Below, one piece after another: positions 17,552 to 26,160 of a DNA stretch of 64,000 bases. The position numbers and the translations under genes are program-made. The notes below the pieces were generated by a model. The model was not told where the DNA came from, did not search any database, and was given only the letters and a program-made list of their open reading frames with translations. Positions within the stretch are counted from its first letter, which is position 1, and each line of letters begins with the position of its first letter. The stretch lies in NCBI GenBank assembly GCA_030266015.1, contig JAJDHD010000002.1, forward strand, positions 36,222 to 100,221, in the 5' to 3' direction. This stretch comes from Christensenellaceae bacterium OttesenSCG-928-K19 (GTDB lineage: Bacteria; Bacillota; Clostridia; Christensenellales; Christensenellaceae).

Positions 17552-20056
17552 ATGGACGTTGAAAAAATTGTAGCAAAATTGACAGTAGAAGAAAAGGCAA
17601 GATTGTGCTCTGGAAAAAGCTTTTGGCGGTTAAAAAGACTGGACGAGTTTGGCGTGCCATCCATTATGATGACGGACGGGCCGCACGGCGTGCGAAAGCA
17701 GCAGGGCGAAGAGGACAACCTGGGCATTCATGAGAGCGTGCCCGCTACCTGTTTTCCTTGTGCTTGCGCCACGGCGTGCAGCTTTGATCCCGGCTTGCTT
17801 GAGGAAATCGGAATCGCTTTGGGCGAGGAATGCAGGCAGGAAGAAATCTCTGTGCTGCTGGGGCCGGGTGCGAATATTAAGCGTTCCCCGCTTTGTGGCA
17901 GAAACTTTGAATATTTTAGTGAAGATCCTTTTTTGAGCGGAAGGCTTGCCGCTGCCATGATCAAAGGCATACAGAGCCAGGGTGTGGGTGCTTCGCTCAA
18001 GCATTTTGCGGCAAACAATCAGGAAAAGTGGCGTATGACCAGCAATTCGGTGGTGGATATGCGCGCGTTGCGCGAGATTTACCTTGCCGGGTTTGAATAC
18101 GCGGTGAAGGAGTCACAGCCGTGGACGGTTATGTGCTCTTATAACTTGTTAAATGGTGTGTATGCGAGCGAGGATGCATGGTTGCTGTGCAATGTGCTGC
18201 GCCATGAATGGGGATTTCTGGGGCTTGTTGTTTCTGACTGGGGAGCCACAGACAACCGCGTGGAAGGTGTGCGCGCGGGCATGGATTTGGAAATGCCGTA
18301 TTCGGGCGGTTTCAATGACCGCAAAGTATGGGAAGCGGCGGAAACGGGTGCGCTTAATATGGCGGATCTTGACCACAATGCCACGCGCGTGCTGGAGCTT
18401 ATTGACAAAGCGGCGGCGCAGCCGAAAGGGAATTACCGCTATGATGTGGACGCACACCATCATCTTGCTCGCCGGGCGGCGGCACAGTCGTGCGTGTTGC
18501 TCAAAAACGAGGGAGGAATACTGCCGCTGAAAGAGGGCAAGAGTGTGGCGGTGATTGGCGCGTTTGCAAAGCTGCCGAGATACCAGGGCGCGGGCAGCAG
18601 CAAGATCAATCCGACGAGGCTGGACAACGCGCACCTTGCTTTTCTGGATGAATATGTCGATGTTGCGTACGCGCAGGGATATCAGTTGTATACGGAAGAG
18701 GGTATGGAGAAGCAAGAGGAAGAGCGGATTGCCAATGAGCTGGTGGAGGAAGCATGCGTGGTGGCGCGGCAAAAAGATGTTGCGGTTATCTTTGCCGGGC
18801 TGCCGGACGCATACGAAAGCGAAGGATATGACAGGGCCAGCATGGATATGCCAGTCAGCCATGTCAGGCTGATAGAGGAAGTGGCAAAGGCGAACCCAAA
18901 CACGGTTGTTGTGTTGCAATTGGGCGCGCCTGTGCTGTTGCCGTGGAGGGATAGTGTGAAGGGGATTGTCGCGGCGTACCTGTCCGGGCAGGCAGGGGGC
19001 AGTGCGTGCGTGGATGTGCTGTTGGGCAAGGTGTGCCCGGGTGGAAAGCTGGCGGAAAGCTGGCCGGACGCCGTGGAGGACGTGCCCTGTCATGGCTATT
19101 ATCCCGGTACAAGCAAAAAAGCGGAATATAGGGAAAGTATCTTTGTGGGCTACCGTTATTACGATAAGGCAAAGGTGCCGGTGGCCTATCCATTTGGGCA
19201 TGGGCTTTCCTATACATCGTTTACCTATTCCGGACTCGCGGCAAGCACGGGGTATTTGGAGCGAGGGCAAAGTATGCAGGTGTCTGTATCTGTGGCGAAT
19301 ACGGGTGGGGTGGCCGGTGCGGAGGTTGTGCAGCTTTATGTGGGTAAAGAAGACTCCGTATTGATGCGCCCGGTGAAGGAGCTGAAGGGCTTCCAGAAAG
19401 TGTGGTTGCAGCCGGGTGAGTCACAGATTGTTGTATTCACACTAGACGTACGCTGCTTTTCTTATTACAATGCGGTAGCAGACGGCTGGGCTGTGGAAGA
19501 GGGGGCATATCAAATCATGGTGGGCTCTTCCAGTGCGGATATCAGGCTGGAGCGCAAAATAAAAGTGGAGGGCGATGGGCGGGAGACTTTGCTCGGCAGC
19601 TTGCGGCAGGACGCACCGGAGTATTTTGAAGAGTTGGCAGGAAAACGTTTTTCCGTAAGCAGAAAATCCTTCGAAGCGCTGTATGGCAGACGAGTGCCGG
19701 AGGATGTTGACCCCACCCAAAGGCCGTTCACGCCCAATAGTACAATTAACGATGTTAAGGATACGTTTGTTGGTAAGATTATTTACAATGTTATTCGGCA
19801 GCATTCCCATAAAATCATAGAAAAAAACAGTGATCACATCCAGAATATGATGGAGAGCATGATGTTTGACGTGCCTATCCGTACACTCAGCTTATACAGC
19901 CAGGGTGCGCTGTCGCCCATGCAGGTGGAAGGCATTGTAAAGATGCTCAACGGTAGCTTCTTTAGGGGGCTGTGGGCGGTTGTTACTGGAATAAGCAAGG
20001 AAACAGTTTATTTTGTGCGCAAGCATTTGGCGCCTCCCAGGATTGGGGCAGATTGA
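17552..20056 (+). CDS. Glycoside hydrolase family 3 beta-glucosidase
   Basis: The 834-residue protein has a GH3 N-terminal barrel (1 to about 290), a C-terminal alpha/beta domain (about 310-540), a fibronectin-III-like domain (about 560-680, starting near VPVAYPFGHGLSYTSF), and an extra tail of about 150 residues (about 685-834). The nucleophile is Asp229 in VVSDWGA. The likely acid/base is the Glu in SEGYDR (about 424). KHFAANNQE carries the substrate-contacting Lys-His. There is no signal peptide, so it hydrolyses imported beta-glucosides in the cytoplasm. Substrate prediction within GH3 (glucose, xylose or N-acetylglucosamine ends) is uncertain. The ribosome site is weak (GGCGGTG). It lies directly before the LacI gene and may be co-regulated with it. 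Confidence 0.92.
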   Translation: MDVEKIVAKLTVEEKARLCSGKSFWRLKRLDEFGVPSIMMTDGPHGVRKQQGEEDNLGIHESVPATCFPCACATACSFDPGLLEEIGIALGEECRQEEISVLLGPGANIKRSPLCGRNFEYFSEDPFLSGRLAAAMIKGIQSQGVGASLKHFAANNQEKWRMTSNSVVDMRALREIYLAGFEYAVKESQPWTVMCSYNLLNGVYASEDAWLLCNVLRHEWGFLGLVVSDWGATDNRVEGVRAGMDLEMPYSGGFNDRKVWEAAETGALNMADLDHNATRVLELIDKAAAQPKGNYRYDVDAHHHLARRAAAQSCVLLKNEGGILPLKEGKSVAVIGAFAKLPRYQGAGSSKINPTRLDNAHLAFLDEYVDVAYAQGYQLYTEEGMEKQEEERIANELVEEACVVARQKDVAVIFAGLPDAYESEGYDRASMDMPVSHVRLIEEVAKANPNTVVVLQLGAPVLLPWRDSVKGIVAAYLSGQAGGSACVDVLLGKVCPGGKLAESWPDAVEDVPCHGYYPGTSKKAEYRESIFVGYRYYDKAKVPVAYPFGHGLSYTSFTYSGLAASTGYLERGQSMQVSVSVANTGGVAGAEVVQLYVGKEDSVLMRPVKELKGFQKVWLQPGESQIVVFTLDVRCFSYYNAVADGWAVEEGAYQIMVGSSSADIRLERKIKVEGDGRETLLGSLRQDAPEYFEELAGKRFSVSRKSFEALYGRRVPEDVDPTQRPFTPNSTINDVKDTFVGKIIYNVIRQHSHKIIEKNSDHIQNMMESMMFDVPIRTLSLYSQGALSPMQVEGIVKMLNGSFFRGLWAVVTGISKETVYFVRKHLAPPRIGAD

Positions 20057-20156
20057 TTTGTAAGGCGGGGTATAAGGCCTGCACCCTTGCAATAAAATTG
20101 ATTTTATGTTACATTCGGTATATCGTTAAACTAAATTTTGGCGGAAGGGATGCGTA

Positions 20157-21173
20157 ATGGATAAAACCACTGGAAAAACAGATAAGCCGGCAACGTTGAA
20201 GGATGTCGCGAAGGAAGCAGGCGTATCGATGATGGCTGTTTCCAAAGTACTGAACAAAAAAGGCGGTATTTCCAAGGAAACGTCAGAGCGGATATTAAAG
20301 GCTGCCAAAAAATTGAAATATAACGCTAACAGCATTGCGCGTAGTTTGCGGGTTTCTAAAACATATACGCTGGGCGTGGTCGCGTCGGACAGCGCTGATG
20401 TTGTGCTTACCCGCGTGCTGCGCGGCATACAGGACACCGCGGCGGAAGCGGAATACAGTGTGTTTATTTCCAATTCAAACCAGGATGAAAAGCTAGAGCG
20501 TAAGGCGGTAGAAACGCTTCTGCGAAAGCGGATTGATGGAATGATCCTTGTTGCTCCACTTTTGACTGGTGCGTCCAATATGCAGTATATTAAGGAATTT
20601 GGAATGCCGTTGGTGGTGTTGATGAGAAAAGCCGGCATGGTGGGTGTGGATTCTGTGGTGAATGACAATATCCGTGGCGGGTTTGAAATTGTGGACTACC
20701 TGCTGAATAAAGGGAATGAAAAAATTGCGTTTGTCGGGCTGAAATCGCAGAGTGGTATGGAGAGGGAACAGGGATACCGGGATGCGCTTGCGAGGCATGG
20801 AATGTGCCTGGATGATGACAAAATATTGCGGTGTGGCCCGCAAATCGAAGAAGGATACCAAAATATGAAGACGCTGATGAGTCGTGGAATGGGCTTTGAC
20901 GCGGTGTGCTGCGGCTGTGATATGATTGCGGTCGGGGTAATGAAAGCACTCAAAGAACGTGGTGTCAGGATTCCGGAGGATGTGCGTGTGACGGGCTATG
21001 ATGATATTGAGTTGGCAGACTATTTGAGCGTGCCGCTTACCACAATGAGCCAGCCTAAATACGAAATAGGCAAGGAAGGTGTGCGCATGCTTCTGGAGCG
21101 GATTGACGAGCCGGACGGTATGCCTAAGCAAATCATTTTGCAAAGTCGGTTGGTGATACGGGAATCAGCATAA
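20157..21173 (+). CDS. LacI family transcriptional repressor
   Basis: The 338-residue protein starts with a LacI helix-turn-helix (ATLKDVAKEAGVSMMAVSKV, about residues 12-31) and the hinge helix region up to about 65. A periplasmic-binding-protein-like sugar domain follows (about 68-335) ending in the family hallmark VTGYDDIELADYLSVPLTTMSQP. Just downstream lie a promoter and four TAACGTTA palindromes with central CG, the usual form of LacI-family operators, so it very probably controls the adjacent ABC transporter operon. A half-site (CGTTAAA, about 20124-20130) in its own upstream region suggests autoregulation. The inducer is unknown. Confidence 0.93.
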   Translation: MDKTTGKTDKPATLKDVAKEAGVSMMAVSKVLNKKGGISKETSERILKAAKKLKYNANSIARSLRVSKTYTLGVVASDSADVVLTRVLRGIQDTAAEAEYSVFISNSNQDEKLERKAVETLLRKRIDGMILVAPLLTGASNMQYIKEFGMPLVVLMRKAGMVGVDSVVNDNIRGGFEIVDYLLNKGNEKIAFVGLKSQSGMEREQGYRDALARHGMCLDDDKILRCGPQIEEGYQNMKTLMSRGMGFDAVCCGCDMIAVGVMKALKERGVRIPEDVRVTGYDDIELADYLSVPLTTMSQPKYEIGKEGVRMLLERIDEPDGMPKQIILQSRLVIRESA

Positions 21174-21360
21174 TGCTAACTAAGCACCAATTAGTTGTGC
21201 GCAGCACGTGTGCGGAGACCAGAGGCTTCTCTATGGAAATACTGGTTTCTTTGAGAGGGCGAGTGGCGTTTTGAGTGAGAATAGCATAAAAAAAGGCGGT
21301 TTCACGCTTGGTCAGTCAGAATTCTTTTGAAAAACTTTGGTAGAAAAATATAAAAAAATG

Positions 21361-21389
21361 TTGACAAACAGAATTGCCGGGTGTATTAT
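21361..21389 (+). promoter_or_regulatory. Promoter of ABC transporter operon 1
   Basis: TTGACA (21361-21366), a 17-nt spacer and TATTAT (21384-21389) form a near-perfect sigma-A promoter 230 nt upstream of the first transporter gene. Confidence 0.85.
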
Positions 21390-21406
21390 CTAGTTAGTTG
21401 TTTTAA

Positions 21407-21562
21407 TGTAACGTTATGTTTAACGTTAAACCCAACAGATGTGATAAAAAAATAAATAGTAAGTGTTGAAAAATTCTCTTTTGTCCTAGTGTAACGTTAA
21501 ATCAAAAAATGCTTTTAAAAAGATACGGCATAGTATTGTGTATTCGTTGAAGTTTAACGTTA
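21407..21562. promoter_or_regulatory. Four LacI-type operators in the leader of operon 1
   Basis: The 8-bp palindrome TAACGTTA occurs at 21409-21416, 21421-21428, 21492-21499 and 21555-21562. The second copy extends to the perfect 14-bp palindrome GTTTAACGTTAAAC (21418-21431). Centres are 12, 71 and 63 bp apart, so cooperative or looping repression is possible. The first two sit just downstream of the -10 box, where bound repressor would block transcription start. Confidence 0.85.
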
Positions 21563-21619
21563 CACACGCGCTGCTGAGACACACCAATAACCTAAATTAT
21601 TCGAAGGGGGAGAACCCAG

Positions 21620-23110
21620 ATGCCAGAAATCGTTCTGAAGTTGGAAAAAATCTGCAAAAGCTATTTGGGAAATATGGTATTGAAAGATATCAACCTTGAG
21701 CTGCAAAAGGGGAAGATCCGTGCATTGCTTGGGCAAAATGGCGCGGGCAAGTCCACAATGATGAAGATTGTGTCCGGTTCTGAGACCGCCGACAGTGGCA
21801 AAATTATTTTGAATGGAAAAGAGCTGAAAAAGCTGACGCCCATGGAAGCGAACAAGGAGGGGATTGGTATCGTGCATCAGGAATTTGCACAATGCCTGGA
21901 CCTCACTGTGGCGCAGAATATTTTTTTGGGAAAAGAGCCGCTGACTGGTGCCAAAATGGTGGATCGTAAGAAAATCAACGAAATGGCGAAGGAACTGCTG
22001 CTTGAGCTGAAAATAGACCTGGATCCGGAGGCGACCCTTCGCAATCTCACTGTGGCGCAGCAGCAAATGGTGGAGATTGCAAAAGGTGTGCAGTCAAATC
22101 CTTCTATATTGATATTGGATGAACCAACGGCGGCCCTGACACTGCAAGAGGTGCAAAACCTGTTTGAGTTTTTGCGGCATTTGAAGGCGCGTGGTGTATC
22201 CATCATCTATATTACGCACCGATTGCAAGAGATTGAGCAAATTGTGGACGAGGTAACGGTGCTGCGTGATGGCAGCCTGATTGGCACCAAAAACATTGAG
22301 GATACCTCAATGGAAGAAATTATAAGCATGATGGTAGGTAAATCCAGCAGTGAGCAGTTTCCCAAGCGTGAGCAACGCGATTTTGGGGAAGAGGTGCTGC
22401 ATGTAGAGAATGTGGGGTTAGATGATCGCCTTACCAATGTGGATATTAGTATAAAGCAAGGGGAAATCGTGGGCCTTGCGGGGCTTGCGGGCTGTGGGCA
22501 AAAAGAACTTGCCGAGGTGCTTTACGGTATCAGGAAGCCCACCAGCGGCACGATCACCTTTGCTGGTAAAAAACTGGAGGCAAATGTCCGGCGTGCGGTG
22601 GAAAATGGCATGGGCTATATATCGGAAAGTCGCAAGAAAGACGGACTGTTCCTGATGCACAGTATCAAAAACAACTCTTCGATTGCTGATTTAAAACAGT
22701 TTGAGAGGGGTGGGCTGATTTCACAGCGTAGGGAGCGAAGGTCTGTTAAAGAAGTGGTGGACAGCATTCGACTGAAATACACGTCGCTTGACATGGAAGC
22801 GCAATACCTTTCCGGCGGCAACCAGCAAAAGGTTGTAATTGCCAAATGGCTGTGTAAGCAATCGCAGCTGCTAATCATCAACGAGCCAACACGGGGCATC
22901 GATGTCGGCGCAAAATTTGATATCTACAGTCTGATACACGACCTTGCACGGCAGGGGGTGGCAATTCTGGTGATTAGTTCGGATTTCAATGAGCTGCTGG
23001 GGATTTGCGATAGGCTGTATGTGATACGAGACGGCAGGATTACGGCAGAAATGAACAACGATGAAATTACGGAAGAAATGCTGATGTTGACGGCTACGCG
23101 GGAAGCCTGA
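21620..23110 (+). CDS. Sugar ABC transporter ATP-binding protein (RbsA-like, fused double ATPase)
   Basis: The 496-residue protein has two ABC domains in tandem. The first has Walker A GQNGAGKS (about residues 35-42), a signature-like NLTVAQQQMVEIAKG and Walker B ILILDEPTAALT. The second has a degenerate Walker A (GLAGCGQKE) but an intact signature LSGGNQQK and Walker B-like LLIINEPTRGIDVG. This asymmetry is normal for the ribose/galactose/xylose (CUT2) class. GGGGGAG precedes the ATG. It is the first gene of the operon, followed by permease and binding protein. Confidence 0.95.
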   Translation: MPEIVLKLEKICKSYLGNMVLKDINLELQKGKIRALLGQNGAGKSTMMKIVSGSETADSGKIILNGKELKKLTPMEANKEGIGIVHQEFAQCLDLTVAQNIFLGKEPLTGAKMVDRKKINEMAKELLLELKIDLDPEATLRNLTVAQQQMVEIAKGVQSNPSILILDEPTAALTLQEVQNLFEFLRHLKARGVSIIYITHRLQEIEQIVDEVTVLRDGSLIGTKNIEDTSMEEIISMMVGKSSSEQFPKREQRDFGEEVLHVENVGLDDRLTNVDISIKQGEIVGLAGLAGCGQKELAEVLYGIRKPTSGTITFAGKKLEANVRRAVENGMGYISESRKKDGLFLMHSIKNNSSIADLKQFERGGLISQRRERRSVKEVVDSIRLKYTSLDMEAQYLSGGNQQKVVIAKWLCKQSQLLIINEPTRGIDVGAKFDIYSLIHDLARQGVAILVISSDFNELLGICDRLYVIRDGRITAEMNNDEITEEMLMLTATREA

Positions 23111-23132
23111 ACGGAATTGGAGGGTAAAGAAG

Positions 23133-24122
23133 ATGGGAAATAATCAAACGACTCTGGCACAAAATTTTAAAAAAGCGATGGGCGGCAAATCCATTTACAT
23201 TATTGCCATCATATTCTGTGTGGTGCTGGCCTTTGCGACGCCGCTTTTTGCCACACAGCAAAATATCATTAATATTATGCTTCAAATGACAATCGTAGGT
23301 ATAGCCGCGTTGGGGCAAACATATGTTATCATTACGGGCGGCATCGATTTGTCGGTGGGTGCCATGATCACATTTGCGGGCTGTGTTTCGATAGACCTGC
23401 TGTTGCGTTATGGCATGTGGGTTGCGATAGTGGGAACATTGGCGTTGGGCATCCTCTTTGGCTTTATCAATGGGTTTATTGTGGCAAAGGCGAGGATAGA
23501 GCCGTTTATTACCACAATGGCAATGTCCATGATTATAAAGAGTATCATGCTTGTTTATACAGATGGGTATCCAAGATATGTAAGGGAGGGAGTTACAGAG
23601 GCGAACCCGAATTTTGGCGATGACTTCCTCCAGATCGGTGGCGGCAAGGTGTTTGGCGGTTTGCCTGTTCCCTTCCTGATTTTGGTGATTGCGGCAGTGG
23701 TTTTGGGCATATTGCTTTCTAAAACACGTTTTGGGCGGTATGTCTATGCGGTGGGCGGAAACAAAGAAACGGCACGCCTTTCCGGTATTAATGTGCCATG
23801 GACGCAAATACGTGTGTATATCATTTGCGGGCTTACGGCTGCGCTTGCGGGTGTGGTGTACGCAGCAAGGATTGGCACAGCGCAAACGACAATGGGCGAT
23901 GGATATGAACTGAAGGCGGTTGCGTCGGTCGCAATCGGCGGCACACCCCTTGCGGGCGGCCGTGGGAGTATAGATAAAACAATTGTAGGCGCGCTTATTT
24001 ATACCGTTATTGCAAACGGCCTCAACCTGCTCGGGGTGTCCTCGTATTACCAGGATCTTGCAACGGGAATCATCATACTGGTGGCGGTGATTATAAACGA
24101 GCGCAGCCTGCGCAAACAATGA
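23133..24122 (+). CDS. Sugar ABC transporter permease (RbsC-like)
   Basis: The 329-residue protein has about eight to ten membrane helices and the CUT2 permease signatures: GQTYVIITGGIDLSVGAM near residue 65, and AVGGNKETARLSGINV near 207 (the coupling loop contacting the ATPase). It follows the ATPase gene by 22 nt with GGAGGG as ribosome site. It imports a monosaccharide-type substrate across the cytoplasmic membrane with its neighbours. Confidence 0.95.
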   Translation: MGNNQTTLAQNFKKAMGGKSIYIIAIIFCVVLAFATPLFATQQNIINIMLQMTIVGIAALGQTYVIITGGIDLSVGAMITFAGCVSIDLLLRYGMWVAIVGTLALGILFGFINGFIVAKARIEPFITTMAMSMIIKSIMLVYTDGYPRYVREGVTEANPNFGDDFLQIGGGKVFGGLPVPFLILVIAAVVLGILLSKTRFGRYVYAVGGNKETARLSGINVPWTQIRVYIICGLTAALAGVVYAARIGTAQTTMGDGYELKAVASVAIGGTPLAGGRGSIDKTIVGALIYTVIANGLNLLGVSSYYQDLATGIIILVAVIINERSLRKQ

Positions 24123-24182
24123 TAAGAATATAATTTGCTTGGAAAAAGCAAAAACATAGAAAGGAATTTTGGGAGGTAGAAC

Positions 24183-25277
24183 ATGAAAAAAACGATTATT
24201 TTGGTACTGGCTGTAGTGATGTGTGTGGGTCTTGCCCTTGCGGGCTGCGCCCCGGCCAACGAGCCTGCCGCAGAAGAGCCTGCTGCAGAAGAGCCTGCGG
24301 CGGAAGAACCTGCTGCAGAAGAGCCTGCGGCAGAGGAGCCTGCAGCTGAAGAGAGCGCGGCTGATGAACCTGCGGCAGGTGGCGGTGGCTACAAGCTGGG
24401 CGTTGTTAATGTAAACGCGGTATATCCGTATTACCAGGCAACACTCAGCGGCATGGAAGAGCAGGCGGCCAAGGAAAATGTAGAGCTTATCATTCTCGAT
24501 TCACAGGGTGACGTGGGCACGCAGATGTCCAATGTGGAAAATCTGATACTGCAAGAAGTAGACTTGATTCTGTTGATCAATGTTGGAGAAACAGATGGTG
24601 GACAGTGCGTGGAAACAGCAAATGCGGCAGGTATTCCCATATTCGCGCTCAGCCGTGAGTGCAAAGGCTCACAGGAGCCCACAGCCTCCATTGTGACAGA
24701 CTACACGGTTGCGGATGGTTTTGCATATGATATGGCAGAGCAGCTTGGCGGCGAAGGTAAAATTTGCGAGGTGCAGGGCGTGCTTGGCGTGTCAAATGTA
24801 ACGTTGCGCCATGAGGCGTTGGAAAAAGTGCTGGCGGAAAATCCTGGTCTGGAGCTTCTTGATTCACAGCCGGGCGATTTTGACCCTGCTACGGCACAGG
24901 CGGTTGCGGCAGATATGATTTCCAAATATCCGGATATGGATGCGTTTTATGTGCATGATGACGACTCTTCTATGGGTGTAATCCAGGCGGTAAAAGACGC
25001 GGATAAACAGGACAGCATCAAGATATTCTCCACTGGCGGTGACCCGTCGGCAATGGCAGCAATCCAGGCAGGCGACCTTACATCCACATGGGCAATCTTG
25101 ACTGGCTGGGAAGGCGCGCAGAGCGTACACTCCGCTGTGGCATACCTGGATGGCAAAGATATTACGAAATTTATCGTAACACCGTCCCTGCGTGTAGACG
25201 CAAGCAATGTTGAAGATTATCCGGGAGACTATTGCTGGTATACAACTGAGTGGGAACAGTTCCCGCTGATCGATTAA
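24183..25277 (+). CDS. Sugar-binding lipoprotein of ABC transporter 1 (RbsB-like)
   Basis: The 364-residue protein has a lipoprotein signal with lipobox LALAGC (Cys about residue 21). An acidic linker made of six EEPAA-type pentapeptide repeats (about 25-60) follows, then a type I periplasmic-binding fold (about 68-360; GYKLGVVNVNAVYPYYQATL, later DAFYVHDDDSSMGVIQAV). The long acidic linker holds the binding domain away from the membrane, as expected for a Gram-positive binding protein. GGGAGGT is the ribosome site. A strong hairpin follows the stop codon and may favour higher expression of this gene than of those behind it. Confidence 0.94.
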   Translation: MKKTIILVLAVVMCVGLALAGCAPANEPAAEEPAAEEPAAEEPAAEEPAAEEPAAEESAADEPAAGGGGYKLGVVNVNAVYPYYQATLSGMEEQAAKENVELIILDSQGDVGTQMSNVENLILQEVDLILLINVGETDGGQCVETANAAGIPIFALSRECKGSQEPTASIVTDYTVADGFAYDMAEQLGGEGKICEVQGVLGVSNVTLRHEALEKVLAENPGLELLDSQPGDFDPATAQAVAADMISKYPDMDAFYVHDDDSSMGVIQAVKDADKQDSIKIFSTGGDPSAMAAIQAGDLTSTWAILTGWEGAQSVHSAVAYLDGKDITKFIVTPSLRVDASNVEDYPGDYCWYTTEWEQFPLID

Positions 25278-25304
25278 TCAAACAAAGCGATAAGAGAGCT
25301 GATT

Positions 25305-25336
25305 GGGGCAGGCGCTAGATTATGCGTGCCTGCCCC
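25305..25336 (+). other. Strong intercistronic hairpin after the binding-protein gene
   Basis: GGGGCAGGC (25305-25313) pairs perfectly with GCCTGCCCC (25328-25336). It is followed by TCAAAAAAAT rather than a U tract, so it is more likely an mRNA-stabilising or partial-termination element than a full terminator. A similar hairpin follows the other binding-protein gene at 41784. Confidence 0.7.
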
Positions 25337-25391
25337 TCAAAAAAATCAAAACAAACATTGCGCGGCTTGTTGCGCGAAAGTGAGGTTCACC

Positions 25392-26141
25392 ATGATTATT
25401 GATATCCATACGCATGTTGGAGAATGCAGGGTCTATGATGAAGTGATCACAGAAGAAAATGTGTTGGGGCAAATGAATAAATACAATATCGATATATCGC
25501 TTGTCCAGCCGCTGTTTGGCACCATAGATATGGAAACGTTCCGTGCGAGCCATGACAGGATATATAAGATGATGAAGGACAACCCGGGCAGGATTTATGG
25601 TATTGCCGCGGTCAACCCTCATATCAAGGTGGAGGATTACAAGGGCGAGGTCAGGCGGTGTGTGGAAGAACTTGGGTTTGTGGGCGTAAAGCTGCATACC
25701 AACGCGCATGCGTGTTCGCCTGATTCAAAGGATGGCGCCATGGTCTGTGAGACGGCGGCAGAACTGGATATTCCCATCATTATACATACGGGGGCGGGTA
25801 TTCCCACGTCGCTGCCCATCAATATTGTCCCCGCGGCACAGCGCTTTCCGGAGGTCAAGTTTATCGCATCGCACAGCGGCATGATCATTGGCTCGGGCGA
25901 AACGCTGCTTGCCATGAAATTATGTGACAATATTTACACGGATATTTCCTGGTCGGTGCCGCACCATATCGTTGGTTTTGTAGAAGAGGTTGGCTCGGGT
26001 CGCGTCATGTTCGCGTCGGACGAATATCTGAATGTTGGGCCGGAGCTGACAAATTTGAATGATATGCCTATCTCGGAAGAGGATAGGGAAAACATCTCAT
26101 GGCGCACAGCGGCAAAGGTATTTAGCAAGCTACCGCTATAA
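25392..26141 (+). CDS. Amidohydrolase family (TIM-barrel metal hydrolase/decarboxylase-like)
   Basis: The 249-residue protein begins MIIDIHTHVG, the HxH metal-binding signature of the amidohydrolase superfamily (amidohydrolase-2/ACMSD-like branch). Other visible ligand regions are KLHTN (about 105), IIHTGAG (about 133), FIASHSG (about 160) and a late MFASDE (about 205), matching the expected His, His and Asp positions. The family hydrolyses or decarboxylates cyclic or carboxylated compounds; lactonase activity on a sugar lactone is possible here (inference). The start at 25392 has GTGAGG; the longer frame to 25326 overlaps the hairpin and lacks a ribosome site. Confidence 0.85.
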   Translation: MIIDIHTHVGECRVYDEVITEENVLGQMNKYNIDISLVQPLFGTIDMETFRASHDRIYKMMKDNPGRIYGIAAVNPHIKVEDYKGEVRRCVEELGFVGVKLHTNAHACSPDSKDGAMVCETAAELDIPIIIHTGAGIPTSLPINIVPAAQRFPEVKFIASHSGMIIGSGETLLAMKLCDNIYTDISWSVPHHIVGFVEEVGSGRVMFASDEYLNVGPELTNLNDMPISEEDRENISWRTAAKVFSKLPL

Positions 26142-26160
26142 AGGCCAAAGGAGCTTTGTA

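Noticed and set aside
24263..24380. Repeat array in the binding-protein gene as a CRISPR-like or tandem non-coding repeat
   Set aside because: The repeats are in frame and encode the EEPAA lipoprotein linker.
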